Made by a program: the position numbers and the translations under genes
The notes under the pieces: generated by a model
What the model was told of the DNA's origin: nothing
What the model saw: only the letters and a program-made list of their open reading frames with translations
The model's database searches: none
Assembly (NCBI GenBank): GCA_964247055.1
Contig: OZ176054.1
Location: 9,176,001 to 9,240,000 of the forward strand
DNA from: Paragordius varius
Lineage: Eukaryota; Nematomorpha
Length of the DNA: 64,000 bases
Direction: 5' to 3'
Shown here: positions 22,101-35,863 of the stretch, piece by piece
How the letters are laid out: each line of letters opens with the position of its first letter
Numbering within the stretch: position 1 is the first letter of the stretch

Positions 22101-25100
22101 ACATTTGAAGAATATACTTAAAAGAACGTGTAAAGCAACTTTTTTACTTTATATATAGTAAATAAATTAAGGGAAATAAAGTGTAAATTAAACAATTTAA
22201 ACGTAATTTGTTTATTATCCCGTTGTTTTTTCAATTGAAAATAAAAAAATTAAATTAAAACATTCAACATTTCACTGAATTCGTCTTCAAATCCTATCCA
22301 AATAGTATTACCGTATTTTTAGTTTTTTTTTGTAATTAGTTAATAAATAGAGCTACCGATTTTAGGCACATGAACGGGGAAAATGAAATCCTGTTTCGTT
22401 ATAAGGACTCGTATTAACTCATTAACCGATGCCTGGTAAGTTACTTGGTCTCGGTCGGATGGGATTGGAATTAACGTTGGTCCAAAACACACGGCCAAAT
22501 TGTAAGCGTCCATCATATTTTCATCGCTGTATTGGGAGAGGTGATTCAGGAAAGCAAACAGATATCTATAATTTATAATTCAGCTTTTATATAAGGCAAG
22601 TAAATAAAATAAAAAGACAAATATTATTTCTAAGGCAGCCGTGTGTTTTGTTAGACCTATATATAAATATATATCCTATCGTTTTGAGTAATGAATAGAG
22701 ATATAAACAGTAAAATTTTCAATTGTATCATTGATGTTATCTAAAAAATTAAGGTGTCAAAAAGTATGGTTTTTATAAAACATTATTTGTCGCTTTTAGT
22801 TTTTTCCGTATTGCCTATATAATTTTTAAATACTGTAAATAAAAAACAATAATAATTTTTAAACAATCAAAACATTAGCATTCAAAATATATTTTAAAAA
22901 TATACATTTTTACCTTATCGTTAGGTACACAGATTTCGGTAGCGTTGATAACAAATCCTTCAGTTCCTGGAGGTATTCATCTGGATCTATATAAATGACA
23001 TTGAGAAAATAATGAATTTAATAATTAAATTTTTAAGGAGATTATCATAGTTTTAAGTTTGGCTAAATTTTTATATTAAATTAATTTTCAATTTGTGATA
23101 TTTATTGGTTTGAGTAAGTATACAAAGCTGGTTTTATAATTATTGCCAGAAAGCATATATATTTTTGTAATATAAAAATAACGGATTGGTTATGTTTTGT
23201 AATAGCAGTTAATAAAATTCGTAAGATAACGATAAAGGAAAATTAAATAGAATTAAATGAAAGTATAAATAGAAATTACGATATGTGACACCCTTCGTCA
23301 ATAGTAATCGCAGACTAGTTTCGTGCTTGTTAGCACTCATCAGTACGACACAACTATTTGACTTGGGGTTTTCACATATCGATTTTCGCTTTTTACTGCT
23401 AATAGTCAATAATATTTTTTATGCTGCATATGCGTTTTTTTATGTAAACTGGAACTTGATGTGTTAATAAACAGATATGTATATTCGTTGACCACTAGGA
23501 TTATTTCGTTATTAATCCGTAGCCAATCATGGGGATAGGGGGAGTTGATGTGTAAGATTTTAGTTTTGTTGAGATTCAGTGGTAGATGAATATTTTGCAG
23601 ACATTCATAAAAAAGAGAAAATTGTTTTCGATACTTTTTTGTGAATTGGCTAAAATTACCGTGTCGTCGGCATAATGGAGAGTTGTGAGTGTGACCGCCT
23701 ACTTTAATTACTGGCAGATTTAGCTCCTTCATGATACATTCCAGATAGATGTTGAACAATATATGGGGGATAAAATGCACCCTGGATGTAAACCCGTGTT
23801 TATTGTGCTCTAGGCGGTCTGGCCATGGCGGCTGCTAAGTGGTAGGAATGAATTAGCGTATATGGATTTGATTAGATTGATTAGGTGATCGAAACGCCTA
23901 TTTGTTTAAGCTTTCCAGAAAATGTCGTACGGTATCGAAGGCTTTAGAGAAATCCACAAAGCATATATGTAGCTGATTTTGAAGTTCACATTTTTTTCCA
24001 TCAAATACTTGAGATCATGGGCATCCACTTTTTTCTCTAAAGCTTGCATGCGTCAATAAGATCGAGGTGGCATTGATTAGGAAACAATTCATTATTTTTA
24101 GAAACACTTTTTAAGTTTGTGGTAGGATAGTTTTCGCATAGGAATCGCCCTTTTTGAATATCGGGACGACTAGTGTTCCAGTCCGCCACTGAAGATTATT
24201 TAGTAGCTGTATAAAAATATCGTTAAATTCCCCAGGCCGAGTGATTGCATCAGGACCCATTTGATTTCGCTTTTTAGCATTGGTGGTTCGTTAGTTTGTT
24301 CAAAATTCATAGCGATTTTATTTGACTGTTTTGTGAACATATTTATTCTTCCTAAAGTTTAAATATTACTTTCTTATCGGTTAGCAGTTTTCCATTTGTG
24401 TGAGATATGAGGCCTTTGTACATTTGCTTTTTGCGCGATTAAATATCCTCAATGCAACGGAATAGTTGTGATTAAGTTTGGAAGCTTGTTATAGGTAGCC
24501 TAAATTGTATTATAATAATGAGACTCTTTGTTCTAATTATATTTTGTAGTTTTTTTTAATATTTTTGCATTAAAGGCCTTCGATTATGTTTTTCTCTGAT
24601 CGATTGAGTCGATACTTTGTTGGGATATGGCAAATTTTATATTTTTCTTTGGGGCGGGCGGTATATTTTCTCTATGGCTGTTTAAGTGGTGATTTTAATA
24701 GTTGATCAAAGGTCACAAGTGTTTAATTTTTAATAGTTTAAGGATTAAAATTTATTGTTAGGGTTGGAGTGATTAAACAGGAAGTAATTTATGGTTCAAT
24801 TTGGTTTCGCAAAAAAATTTTGTGGTTGTAGAAATTGTTACTTTATTTTCATTTTGGCTATTAAAAGGTTATGATCTAAATTACAGTCTGCGCTCGCATA
24901 GCATCGAGGCTCTGGAATGAGCTTATCTTGGCATTCCCAATATATAATCTATTTGGTTCGTATATTTACGGCACGGAGAGTTCCTAGTGTTAAGGCGTCT
25001 ATTAAGTTGTTTGAAAAACGAATTCGCTATGAAGAAATTGTGTTGTTGGCAAAAATCAATTGGCTTTTCACCTCGAGGGTTTTTGGCTTTACCAAGGCCT

Positions 25101-26664
25101 TTTCCCCCAGTGACCTTGTCTGTTTTATCGTTAGCTATGATAGCATTATAATCACCGATGACGAAAGTTATGTATTTTTTGGATGTTTCTCTGAGACCCA
25201 TTTGTAAGTCATTACACAACTTTTCGCATTCATCACACTCATGGGGGCATAGACTTGGGGTTTCGTATAAATTCGTAGGATATAATTCGAGAATAAGTAT
25301 ATTATAAATAAAAGTTTTCGATCAACTAATCAAATTAATCATATCCAAATACGTCAATTAATTCCTAACACTTAGCACTCCTCTTGGCCAGACCGTTTCG
25401 AGTCCAATGAACATAGGTTTACGTCAAGGCTGCATTTTATCCCCCATGTTGTTCAACATCCATCTGGAAAGTAGGGAGCTAAATCTGCGGGGGTCACACT
25501 CTGACTCGCCATTATGCCGATAACAAGGTAATTTTAGCTAATTCACAAACTCAAAAACAGTATGCAAAAAATACAAGCCTACACACTGAATCTCAGCAAA
25601 AGTAAAATTCTACACATCAAATCCCCCTGTTTCGATGATTCGCTACGGATTAATAACGAAATAATCCTAGTGGTCAACGAACATACATACCTGTTATCAA
25701 CGCATCAAGTTCCAGCACACAATACACAAAAAGAAGTATAGCTATAGCCGAATGCGATTTGCCTCACATTACAAACTATGGAAATCACAACAAAACTTCA
25801 ATTTATAAACGCCCTAATATTTCCTACCATCTTAAAGGGCAGTGAAAGTTGGACTATTAAAGTGATGACGAGGAAAGAATAAACGCCTTTGAAATATTCT
25901 GCTGGAGGAAAATACTTGGTATAACATGGAAGGACAAAGTGAAGAACACTGATATTTGAAAAGGAATATACTGTTAGGAAAAGTAAATGACAATATAGAG
26001 AAATTTGTTGGATGGACAAACTTTTAACGATTTCCAAAACGTTATTGCAAAAACTATCTCGAAAAGCCCGCAAGACAACTGAGTATAAGAAGTTTTTTTA
26101 GAAAATCGTTAATGGTCGATAATCGACTATACAAGTTCAACAACAGCATGCTGCATATGCTATCTGGCAATTAATATATAAACTAGCAATGTATAATTTA
26201 AAAACATATCAAAAACTTGTCGAGGTGCTAGATGAAGCAATTTTAGATCCCAAATTCACCAGTTGATCAAACATGTATGTTGGGAACAAAGGTTCCCTTA
26301 ACTCCCTCAAATAAAGTTTAAGTACACCAGCCACAGAATTGATATCCCTACTATCTTTTACATCTATCAAAGGGTCTTCACCTACAAACAAACAAACAAA
26401 TTCATTAGACGGATAACGTTATAATATGAAAAAGGATATTTTTGATAACATTAATTAAGTCACATAATACCTCTTTCGAAAGCGGCTTTAAATTCATTTA
26501 TTTCGACTTGGGAGCCAGATACACGGAATATTCCTTGATGATGTAAGCCTATATAAAAAAAGGCAAAATATTCGTAAATTATGTAAGTAGGGTTGAATCG
26601 ACGAGTTATGGATGTTATCATAAATCAGAAAATTTAAACGTTTTATTTTAAGGTAAAAAGATTA

Positions 26665-26695
<31 letters not shown>

Positions 26696-29600
26696 TAGAG
26701 TTTTGCTTTATGTTAGTTAGTTTTCCTAGTATTGAAACCGATTTGATTGGTAAATACAATTTGTCTATCTTATTTGCAATTTATAAATTTAATAAAAAAT
26801 TCATTTTTCGTTTCATATTTATAATATTTAGATAAATTACATTTTTAATACGATTTCATCAATATTTGGGGGGCATGATGAAACTACCTATGAATATTTG
26901 GTTTACTTTGATGATTATTTCAACTGATAAAAACCCATAAATGGTGTATAAATAAATTTCCTTACCATAAAGATTGATGACACGTATCGTACTTAGCATA
27001 ATTAAGGGAATATCTTGTCCGGTAGCCTATACCAATATATATGTAATAGATATATAGTTATATTAAAAAAACAAAAAACCGTAAATTCGGTTTTAAATAT
27101 TCCAAACTTCTGAGTTATATATCCGCCTTTTTTATCATATTCTTCTACTCATTATAATTATCGGTAAAATATGGAAAGGTTTGATATTATATTGATTCAA
27201 ACAGTATTAAACGTTTAAATAAAATTTAAAATAATACCATCTGACGTAAATGTATTGTTTAAGAACTCAGAAAATTACGAATACAATGTATTTCCAATGA
27301 GATAAAAGACCCTGCGATACATTATAATTTATATTGCACAATAAACATGAACAAAGCAAAAACAAAGTAGAATGAATGGCCTTTAAGCCAAATTCCTTAG
27401 CCCAAAACTGATTAGTATAGTATCAGGGATCAAAACGCTATACATTGCAAAGCATAAATTTTTTCAACAAATACAAAATTGAATTAAAAAAGAAAGTACC
27501 GCTAAATATTCCTCTAAACTTCCACCAAACAATTTGGGCTTGGGTAATGAAACGCCACTGAGACCGGTTATAACTGCTTTAGCGCCTATAAAACGCTTTC
27601 CAGTTCTACCAGGGGGTCCAGCCCCACTTACCGCGCTAGGCAAAATGTTTGGATTTCCTGAAATATTGTTATTATTATCGGATATAGGACCACCACTCGT
27701 TGGAGTATTATTATTATTATTAGAGGTAGGTTGTTGGACATTTGTTTCCTGTATCCCTCCTAGAGAACTATTTTGTTGTGCTGTGCTTTTTTCCATATGC
27801 TGTTGTAATTTTGAAAATTAATTTATTTGAAAAACCAAAACTTGTGTCTAACTTGGATGACAAAATTTGATTGTAGGTTCATTTCAGTTTATGTAAAAAG
27901 AGAATGTATTAATAGTTTTTCATTTAATACCAGATAGCATATACTTAAAAGTATAAAAATACTCTTTACTATATACTCTATTTGGTACATTTAAATAATT
28001 AGCAATATTTTTAATATTGTATATTAACATTTTCATAACTAAAAATGTGTACCAAGGTATCTGATAATCGATTGAGTTGTTGCACAGCATTATGTATAAT
28101 GATAAATTTGGCTTGTAATCTGGCTATCAGGTCACCACTCAAAAGGTATTCTCGAAATTTCTATCATATATAAATAAAATTATTTTTTTGTACACACAAA
28201 GGTAAAGTATGGGGATTTAAAATAAGTATATAAGAGAACTGACTTTTATATAGTAATCCTCTATCTCGATATGATCCATTTTATTTTTGTAAGTTATAGA
28301 GGGATCATTTGATGTGTTTGTGTTAATACTGGTATTAGTAGGCTCCACAGATAGTAACTCTGATGATGACGTGGTACTAGATTTACTATTCAATTTTTAT
28401 TAAAAATTTAAATTATATATTGGAAATGTTTGCGTTGAAAAAATATTACAGTCACAATTAAAATACAAATGAATTTTTTTAAACATTGAGAGTATAAAAA
28501 ACGGTTGAAAACACTAAATTTAAAAAAGTAAAAAATCAATTTCACATACATCAAATAAATCAAAATTATAATCTTTATATACACCATTTACACTTCAAAT
28601 TCACCCTCGAACAATGATTTCACCAAATAAATTATGTGTTTTTTAAGATTAAAAATTACCTATATTTTTTATTATTTTTAAAAAATGAATTTTGTTTAAA
28701 ATTTAAATATACTGAAAAAATAATAAACTAGGATATAAAAATATATTTCATATTAATAATAAGTTTAACCCGGAAAGACATAGTTTATTTTTATTGTGAA
28801 TTTGAATTATTCAAGGGTGAAATCGAATTGTTCTAGGATAAATTTCAATTGAAAGTGATATATATTAATATAAGGTGAGATCTGACCAGTTAAAAATACA
28901 TTCATAACTTTATAAATATATTTGTTGAAGATAAACCAGTAAAAACTTTCAAACAAGTTTATGTGATATCTTGTTTTATTAACAATGTTAAAAAATTGTA
29001 AAATGTTGGAACTTATAAATTTCTTTCTTATTATTTAAATAATTTATTTCATTTGGTTATTCAATTACATAATACATTATTATGATTGACCAGTTATAAC
29101 CGTGAATATAGGCGGTCAAATCAATATTGATTAAAAGCGACGCTAATATCTGGTCACTGACGATTTAATGTTTAATTATAACCATTTACATTAAACAATT
29201 CAAACTCACCCCTGAACATAACACCCTGAAAATAATTTTTGTGTCTTTAAGCTAAAATAAATGACCTAGAAAATATTTCTTCCTCGTATAGTATATTATT
29301 TTTTCTGTTTTATGTTAATTCGAAACGAAACTCATTTTTTCAATATATATAATAGTAATTTATAATATTTGAAAACATTATATTGTGTGAGGGTAAATTT
29401 ATGGCGCAAATGTTATAGATACATGTTGAAAACAAAATTTAAAATGTAAAACCTTGATATTTGCCCGGTAGAATTATAACCAAATCCAGAAATGATTCCA
29501 GATGAACTTGATGTATCAGCTAAAATTCCACCAGATTTTATGGTAGCTATTGCGGGTACATTTACTAAAAAACGGTAAACGTAAAATAAACATATACATT

Positions 29601-31225
29601 CATAAACCCATAATTTGTCTCTACTATAAAATAAATTATTTAATTTTTTTATAAAGATAAAACCATATTATTATAATGTCTATGATTTAAATTATATACT
29701 TGTATCGCAATAAACCACATATGTTGGTCTATTATAACATTTGAATTGTAACTTAATTGAAATGCAACCAAAAATCATAAAAAGTTTATATATAGATGAT
29801 AACGCATCCGTACGTAATAAATTAAAATCAATTTCCTCAAATTTGGAGCATAAAATAGATATAATTATATATAACGGAAATATATACCATTTACAATTCA
29901 AATTCACTCCCGAACCATTAGGATTCACCCTCAAATAAAATATATGTTTTTTAGAATTAAAAATTACCTATATTTTTATATATTTTAAAACCTAAAAATT
30001 TTGCTTTTAATTAAAATAATACTCAAAAAATAATAAACTATGCATGCCATAAAGATATATTTCATATAAATTATGAGTAATATTAGTTCGAAAACACATA
30101 ATTTATTTTTAGGGTGAATTTGAACTGTAAGTGATATATATTGATATTGATGAATAAAAATAAACTTGTCGGAGTATTTTCAGCAGTGGTTGATGATAGA
30201 CCTGCGCTAAAAAGTGAACCGACATTATATTGGCAAGCCGTGTACACCGCACTAAGGAGTGATTGTTCAGCTGTTTCAAGCGTTTTCCAAATCTCATCAT
30301 TCTCGGTTCGTAAAGAGGTTAGTCTTGAAGCAAGTTGGACATGTCTTTCAACTAATTCATCCCCGAATTCGGGGTCAGCAGTGAAGGAATTTATCTATTT
30401 GTCATATCATATATATATATTTATATTATAGATATGATAAATTTTATTTAATTTTCTATTATCATTGAATATAGGGAATAAATACGCAAATGAGTAAAAT
30501 AGGGGTGGCTATTTACATATTTTTTATGTGGTTTAGAGTGTTGATATAACCATTACTACGCATAATACCCCCGTCCCAACCACAAATATTTTTGTTTACT
30601 AAAAAGAATTTCATAAATAAAAAATCATACCAAATCGCCTCTGTGTTGTTTGAAAGACATTTTATTAGGTAACTGAAATGCCGTGTTATAAATCTCAAAG
30701 AAATGTTGTTTATCGCCTTTGGAATCCAAATTATTGATGATAGATACCGTTTCCCGCATACCCTCTTGATTCGAATATATAAGACGATCTTGACCTTGGA
30801 GATAAAGTTGAAGTGTAGCACTCAGGGATGGTAAAAATGCAATAGATCCACACTATATCAAAAATAGTGAGAAAAAGATGAAAAAACAGTATATTTTGAA
30901 TTGTAATAAACAAGTTTTAATTGCTTTTAATATATATCATATTACGTTACTTCTAAAGTTAACAAATAAGTAAACATCTAAAAATTTTCAAAAAATTAAA
31001 ATACTGTCATTTTTTTAAAAAAATCCAATTTTTATTTTCTTATGTTTTATATGAATAGCGTTGTAAGCCCAAGACAATTCATATATCACAACCGTATTCA
31101 TATATGGTTTTGGAGAAAAATAATGGCACAAAAAATATGGTAGCTACTTCCATAAAAAATGATTATTTTTTACTTTATAAATTTATCAGTATATTTTAAA
31201 ATTTGGATATTTTCATCTTTCCTTT

Positions 31226-31268
<43 letters not shown>

Positions 31269-34200
31269 AAAAAATATCAAATAATTATTAACCTTAAAAA
31301 ACAAAAACAATGAAGAAAATGAATGATAAATTAAAAAAATTAATTTTTACATCTAACAAATCATTCATGTCCTCTTGAAAAAATCGGTATATGGTAGTAT
31401 TAGCCGCCGCTAAACAAAGGATATACTCATTACGAGCCCGATCAACCTTGAGTTTGCTGGCAACATATTTTTCTTGTCTCTGCATTGTTATAAATAATTG
31501 CTTTTAATTTGAATAATTCCTCAAATAATATTTAATTTAAAAACTTTTATTAATATTGAAATAAAATATCATCTATTCTGAAATAGATGATCATAAGCCA
31601 TAATCAAAAATATTTAATAATCTTCAAAAAATATTTTAAGATATACCATTTACAATTCAAATTTACCCTTAATATATGTGTTTTCAGGCATTACAAATAT
31701 GAAATATAATATTATAGCATAGATTATTATTTTTCCAATATTATAATAATTTAAAACAAAATTTGATTTTTTAAAAATATTTTAATCTTAAAACACACAA
31801 TTTATTTTAGAGTGAATTCCTTCAAGTGTGAATTTGAATTAATCAAGGGTGAATTTGAACTGTAAATGGTTTATATGTACTATGTAATAGGCTAATTCGA
31901 ATGAAAGATAATATTATGATTAGAAGTTTAAAATAATCAATAATTATTTATAAAATGAATTATTTTTGTTAGTTAAAAGTATTGATGACATCTTTATTGT
32001 ATTAATCAAAGACAAAAACATCAAAAACTAATATTGTTACCAACACATTTTAACCTTTAATGGAGTCAGTGTTAAAAGGCGCAGTATTAAGCATTTTTAT
32101 TCCGGTTAAAATGTAATGATCAAAGAATAATTTAATTAATTATATTGAAAACAACAAAACATTAAGTAATAAATCTAAATTAAGGCATATCAAAATTATA
32201 GGGCCTGCTGAATAAAATCTAGTATATACTAAAAACTAGGTTTTTTCCAGTATATACTAGCTATGTATTGAATAAAAAAATATATTGCTTTTACTATCCA
32301 GTACGTACTATGTTTACCAGTATATACTGACAAATATCATTGAATAAAAATTGTCTTTTTACAAATTTTACCTAGTACTTACTGGTTTTTTTTAAGCTGG
32401 TAAATGGCAACATTTTAAACTATTATTTTTTCACTTAAAATAATATCGGTTATATTTTTATGAAATTTCTAAGATAAATGTTTTTTTAAATTACATGATT
32501 CATAATATATATATATATATATATATACATATATATAAACTTATTAATATATTAATTAAATATTATTTGTTTTATTATTAATAATAATTTTTTTCCTTCT
32601 CTATTTAAGCTTTGTGAGTTCAATTTGCAGAGATTATTACTTTTGTTAAAAAATATTGGTTTTTTTTCAAGAATGTTCACAATCATATCATTTTCTTCGA
32701 TTATTTCATTTTTGTGTAAAATATTTGAGTTTATATACTTTTTAATGACCTTAATTTTATTTTATAAACATTTAAATTTTATATATTTGAGTGAATATTT
32801 TTGAATGAAGCTATTTTTTATATAAAAAACCACCGATTTATTCAAATTCGAGTTATGACATGACCTTTTCATATTTTGGTTAAAAATTAAATATTTCTTT
32901 AATTTAGATTCTTTCATTTAGATTCATTCATTTGGATATATATCATCCATAATGATCGAGTTAATATAATATTATTCGTATTGATATTTGGTATATATTT
33001 TGTGAATTATAAATTTAACCTTGGAATCGTACATAGTTCCACATTATGCAAAACTATACCTAAAGTTATGGACGAAATAATATCAAAATCTCATCAATGG
33101 ATAAAATTTCCCAAGTCATTTGAAGAGCTCAATATTGCGAATAAACTATGGCTATCCAAATATAAAATGCCAACTGCTATTGGTTGCATTGATTGTTCAT
33201 ACTTTGAAATATTAAGACCTAAAGAAAATGTTGAGGCCTATATAAATAGAAAGGGTCGATGTACCCTCAATGTACAATTTACATGTAATGCCAATGAATA
33301 AATTACATCTGTGGATGCACAATGGCCATGATTCAAGGATATGGCGAAACACGATTGTTCAGTCATATATGTGCAAAAATGATTTCTGTTTGTTAGGTGA
33401 TAATGGATATCCACTATTCTATCATCCTGGCTCCTAACCCCCTTCAAAAATACGATGATCGATAACGGAAAATATTCAATAAATTACATTGTTCAAGAAG
33501 CATTATCGAGCGCGGGTTTTCGGTCAGATGAAGACCCGATTTCCTATACTTGGTAACGAAATTCGTTTAAGTCTAGAACGAATCCCAAAACTTATATTAA
33601 CATGTTCCATATTACATAATGTATCCAAATATATTAAAACCCTTAGCAGATTTTAATAGTAATTCATATTTTGGGAGGATTGTGAAGCAAATATTGATCT
33701 AACCCAAATACTCAAGGCTGGCAAAATGAAACGAGATTCAATTCAAACATTATTTTGATTTATTTTTTGTGTATTTATGAATAAATGTGTATTAATAAAT
33801 GCATTATTTAAAAATATGGGTAGATAATCGATATTTATTTTCCAAAAGTTAGACTTTCTAATTTTCTTTATGAATTTTTCAAACGCATTTTATGAATGAA
33901 ATCAAAAACCAACAAAAAACAAAATGAAAATAAACATTTTACACATACTAAAGACTTAAGTACGTACATGATAGTAAGTACCTATTTTTATTCAATGTTT
34001 TTGCAAAAACTAGTACATACTATCAAGCACCTACTACCCAGTAGGTGCTTGTTTTTATTCAGCAGGCCCATAATGCTAAATGACAATTTCTTACACGTCC
34101 TGTTTTGGTAATAATTTTTTTCTTAGATGCCGAAATCTTGTCTCGTATCTCAATTTTGTTCATTTGACCTTCGGCTAATTTGAGTTTTTGTTCTGATACT

Positions 34201-35821
34201 TTGAATGACGAATTGTAAATATGGTAAGATTTGATAGCCTGTACACAAATAGAAAGGATATAAATTGCTAGTTTATAAATATAATTTTACATTATTTTGT
34301 CTTTTACCGAGGATTTTTCGTTATATATTGTTTTAAGTGATATTTAACCTATTTTAAAAGTGGATAACTATAATCGTCTAATAAAAATAAACTTTTCTAA
34401 ACAAATGATTTCCATGGCTGTGCTTAAAATTAAAAATTAAACAATGTGTCAAAGTTAACCGACAATAATATGTAATAAATTAATATTATGCGGTTAAATA
34501 GAGATTGTAATTGAAATCATTTTTGGTTCGTAAAATATAATTTTTTAAATTAATACTCTACAGATTCACAAAAACGGTTTGGGTTTTATTCCCAAATATT
34601 TCTTAAAATAAAGTATTTTAATGTAAATTATATATTATTAGTGGGCATTTTTAAGATTATATATTAAATGTAGATATAATTCGCTATTAATAATATTATT
34701 TTGCAAAATTGTACAATTGTTTTGTAATAATTAAATTCAATAGTGTAATCAATATTCAAGCAAAAATTTCAAGTCGCAAAATACCGTATTTAATTCGCTT
34801 AGGACTTTGAATATCTCTTCGTGACATTTGTATCCAATTTCTTTGCACTAAATATGTTTGGGAAAAAAAGATATTATTAACATAAATTCTTTGAAATTTA
34901 TTTTGATTCAGGGCGATTACAAATAAAATACATAAAAAACGCCAAAACTTTGGCCCCTAAATTGTAAAAAAATCCACAAACATTTAGATAATTAGTTTTG
35001 TTGCGTATCAAACGGTAGTTTTATTTCTAAATAAGTTAAACAGAATGAGTTAAAAAATCTTTTATTCAAATATCAGATGTTTCATTATTGAAGCTTAAAA
35101 GACAACTAATCTTTTAGTAATATTGCGTATGTATCAAGAAATGCTAAAATTAATTTCGATAACTACTATAACTGCATTGTGGATGAAAATTTATTAATTT
35201 TTCATTAAGAAGTAATGTTTAAAGCAGGAAGTGTCCAATGCAAATGACTTTGTGAGCCGCATTTTTAAACAAAAAAAACGGCGGGTCGCATTTGAGATAA
35301 AAAAATAATATATGTGGGCATTCATAAATATATTACTATTAGATTCAAACGTAAAACTTTTAAATGCAATCACAATGTAACAATTTTCATAGTTTGTTGT
35401 CAATTGAATATAGGCTTTATAAAAAATATCAATTTACCTAAGATTTTATGTGCATGTGTTTGCAAATTATACATTTCTAAATTTTTTCCCCAGGGGTCGC
35501 ACCTGAGATTTAAAGCAAAAAATTTAGATTGTAATATAACTAATAAAACTGATAAAACAAAATACTCTTTTATGTATCCTTTGATTGTCTTCAATGATTT
35601 GAGTTAGGCGTGGACTAATAACAGCAAAATATAAATCCGAGACGGCTGAATGATTACGACTATCCTCTTTACAGCGCGACAACAAATTTTGCCAAATGGA
35701 ATAGGGTGTATACGAGGGCCAATGTTCACGTCTAACGTATAATATCAAAAAGTTTACATTTAATTATTACACGTTTCAAAAAAAATTATAATAACCAATT
35801 ATATGTACACAAATTTTGTGC

Positions 35822-35863
<42 letters not shown>

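Larger units (their letters stand above)
22357..29564 (-). other. SRGAP: srGAP exons 9-17: linker and RhoGAP domain
   Basis: Exons: 29564-29453, 28385-28244, 28160-28053, 27799-27500, 27026-26966, 26548-26471, 26381-26217, 22986-22914, 22565-22357. Exon 11 gives KFREYLLSGDLIARLQAKF. Exon 12 carries an Asn-rich insert, then PKLFGGSLEEYLA. Exons 13-17 form the RhoGAP domain: ATGQDIPLIMLSTIRVINLY, HHQGIFRVSGSQVEINEF (the arginine finger is the Arg of GIFRVSG), DINSVAGVLKLYLRELREP, LLSTLPKSV and YSDENMMDAYNLAVCFGPTL. All catalytic landmarks are intact. Intron 15 (22987-26216) holds the LINE copies and the hammerhead ribozyme. Confidence 0.93.

Noticed and set aside
24917-25207. 96-codon plus-strand ORF
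   Set aside because: Antisense of the LINE endonuclease segment, which carries the recognisable GDYNAI and IDYIL motifs on the minus strand.
27534-27821. 95-codon plus-strand ORF
   Set aside because: Antisense of srGAP exon 12; its Leu/Pro runs come from the Asn/Gly-rich sense strand.
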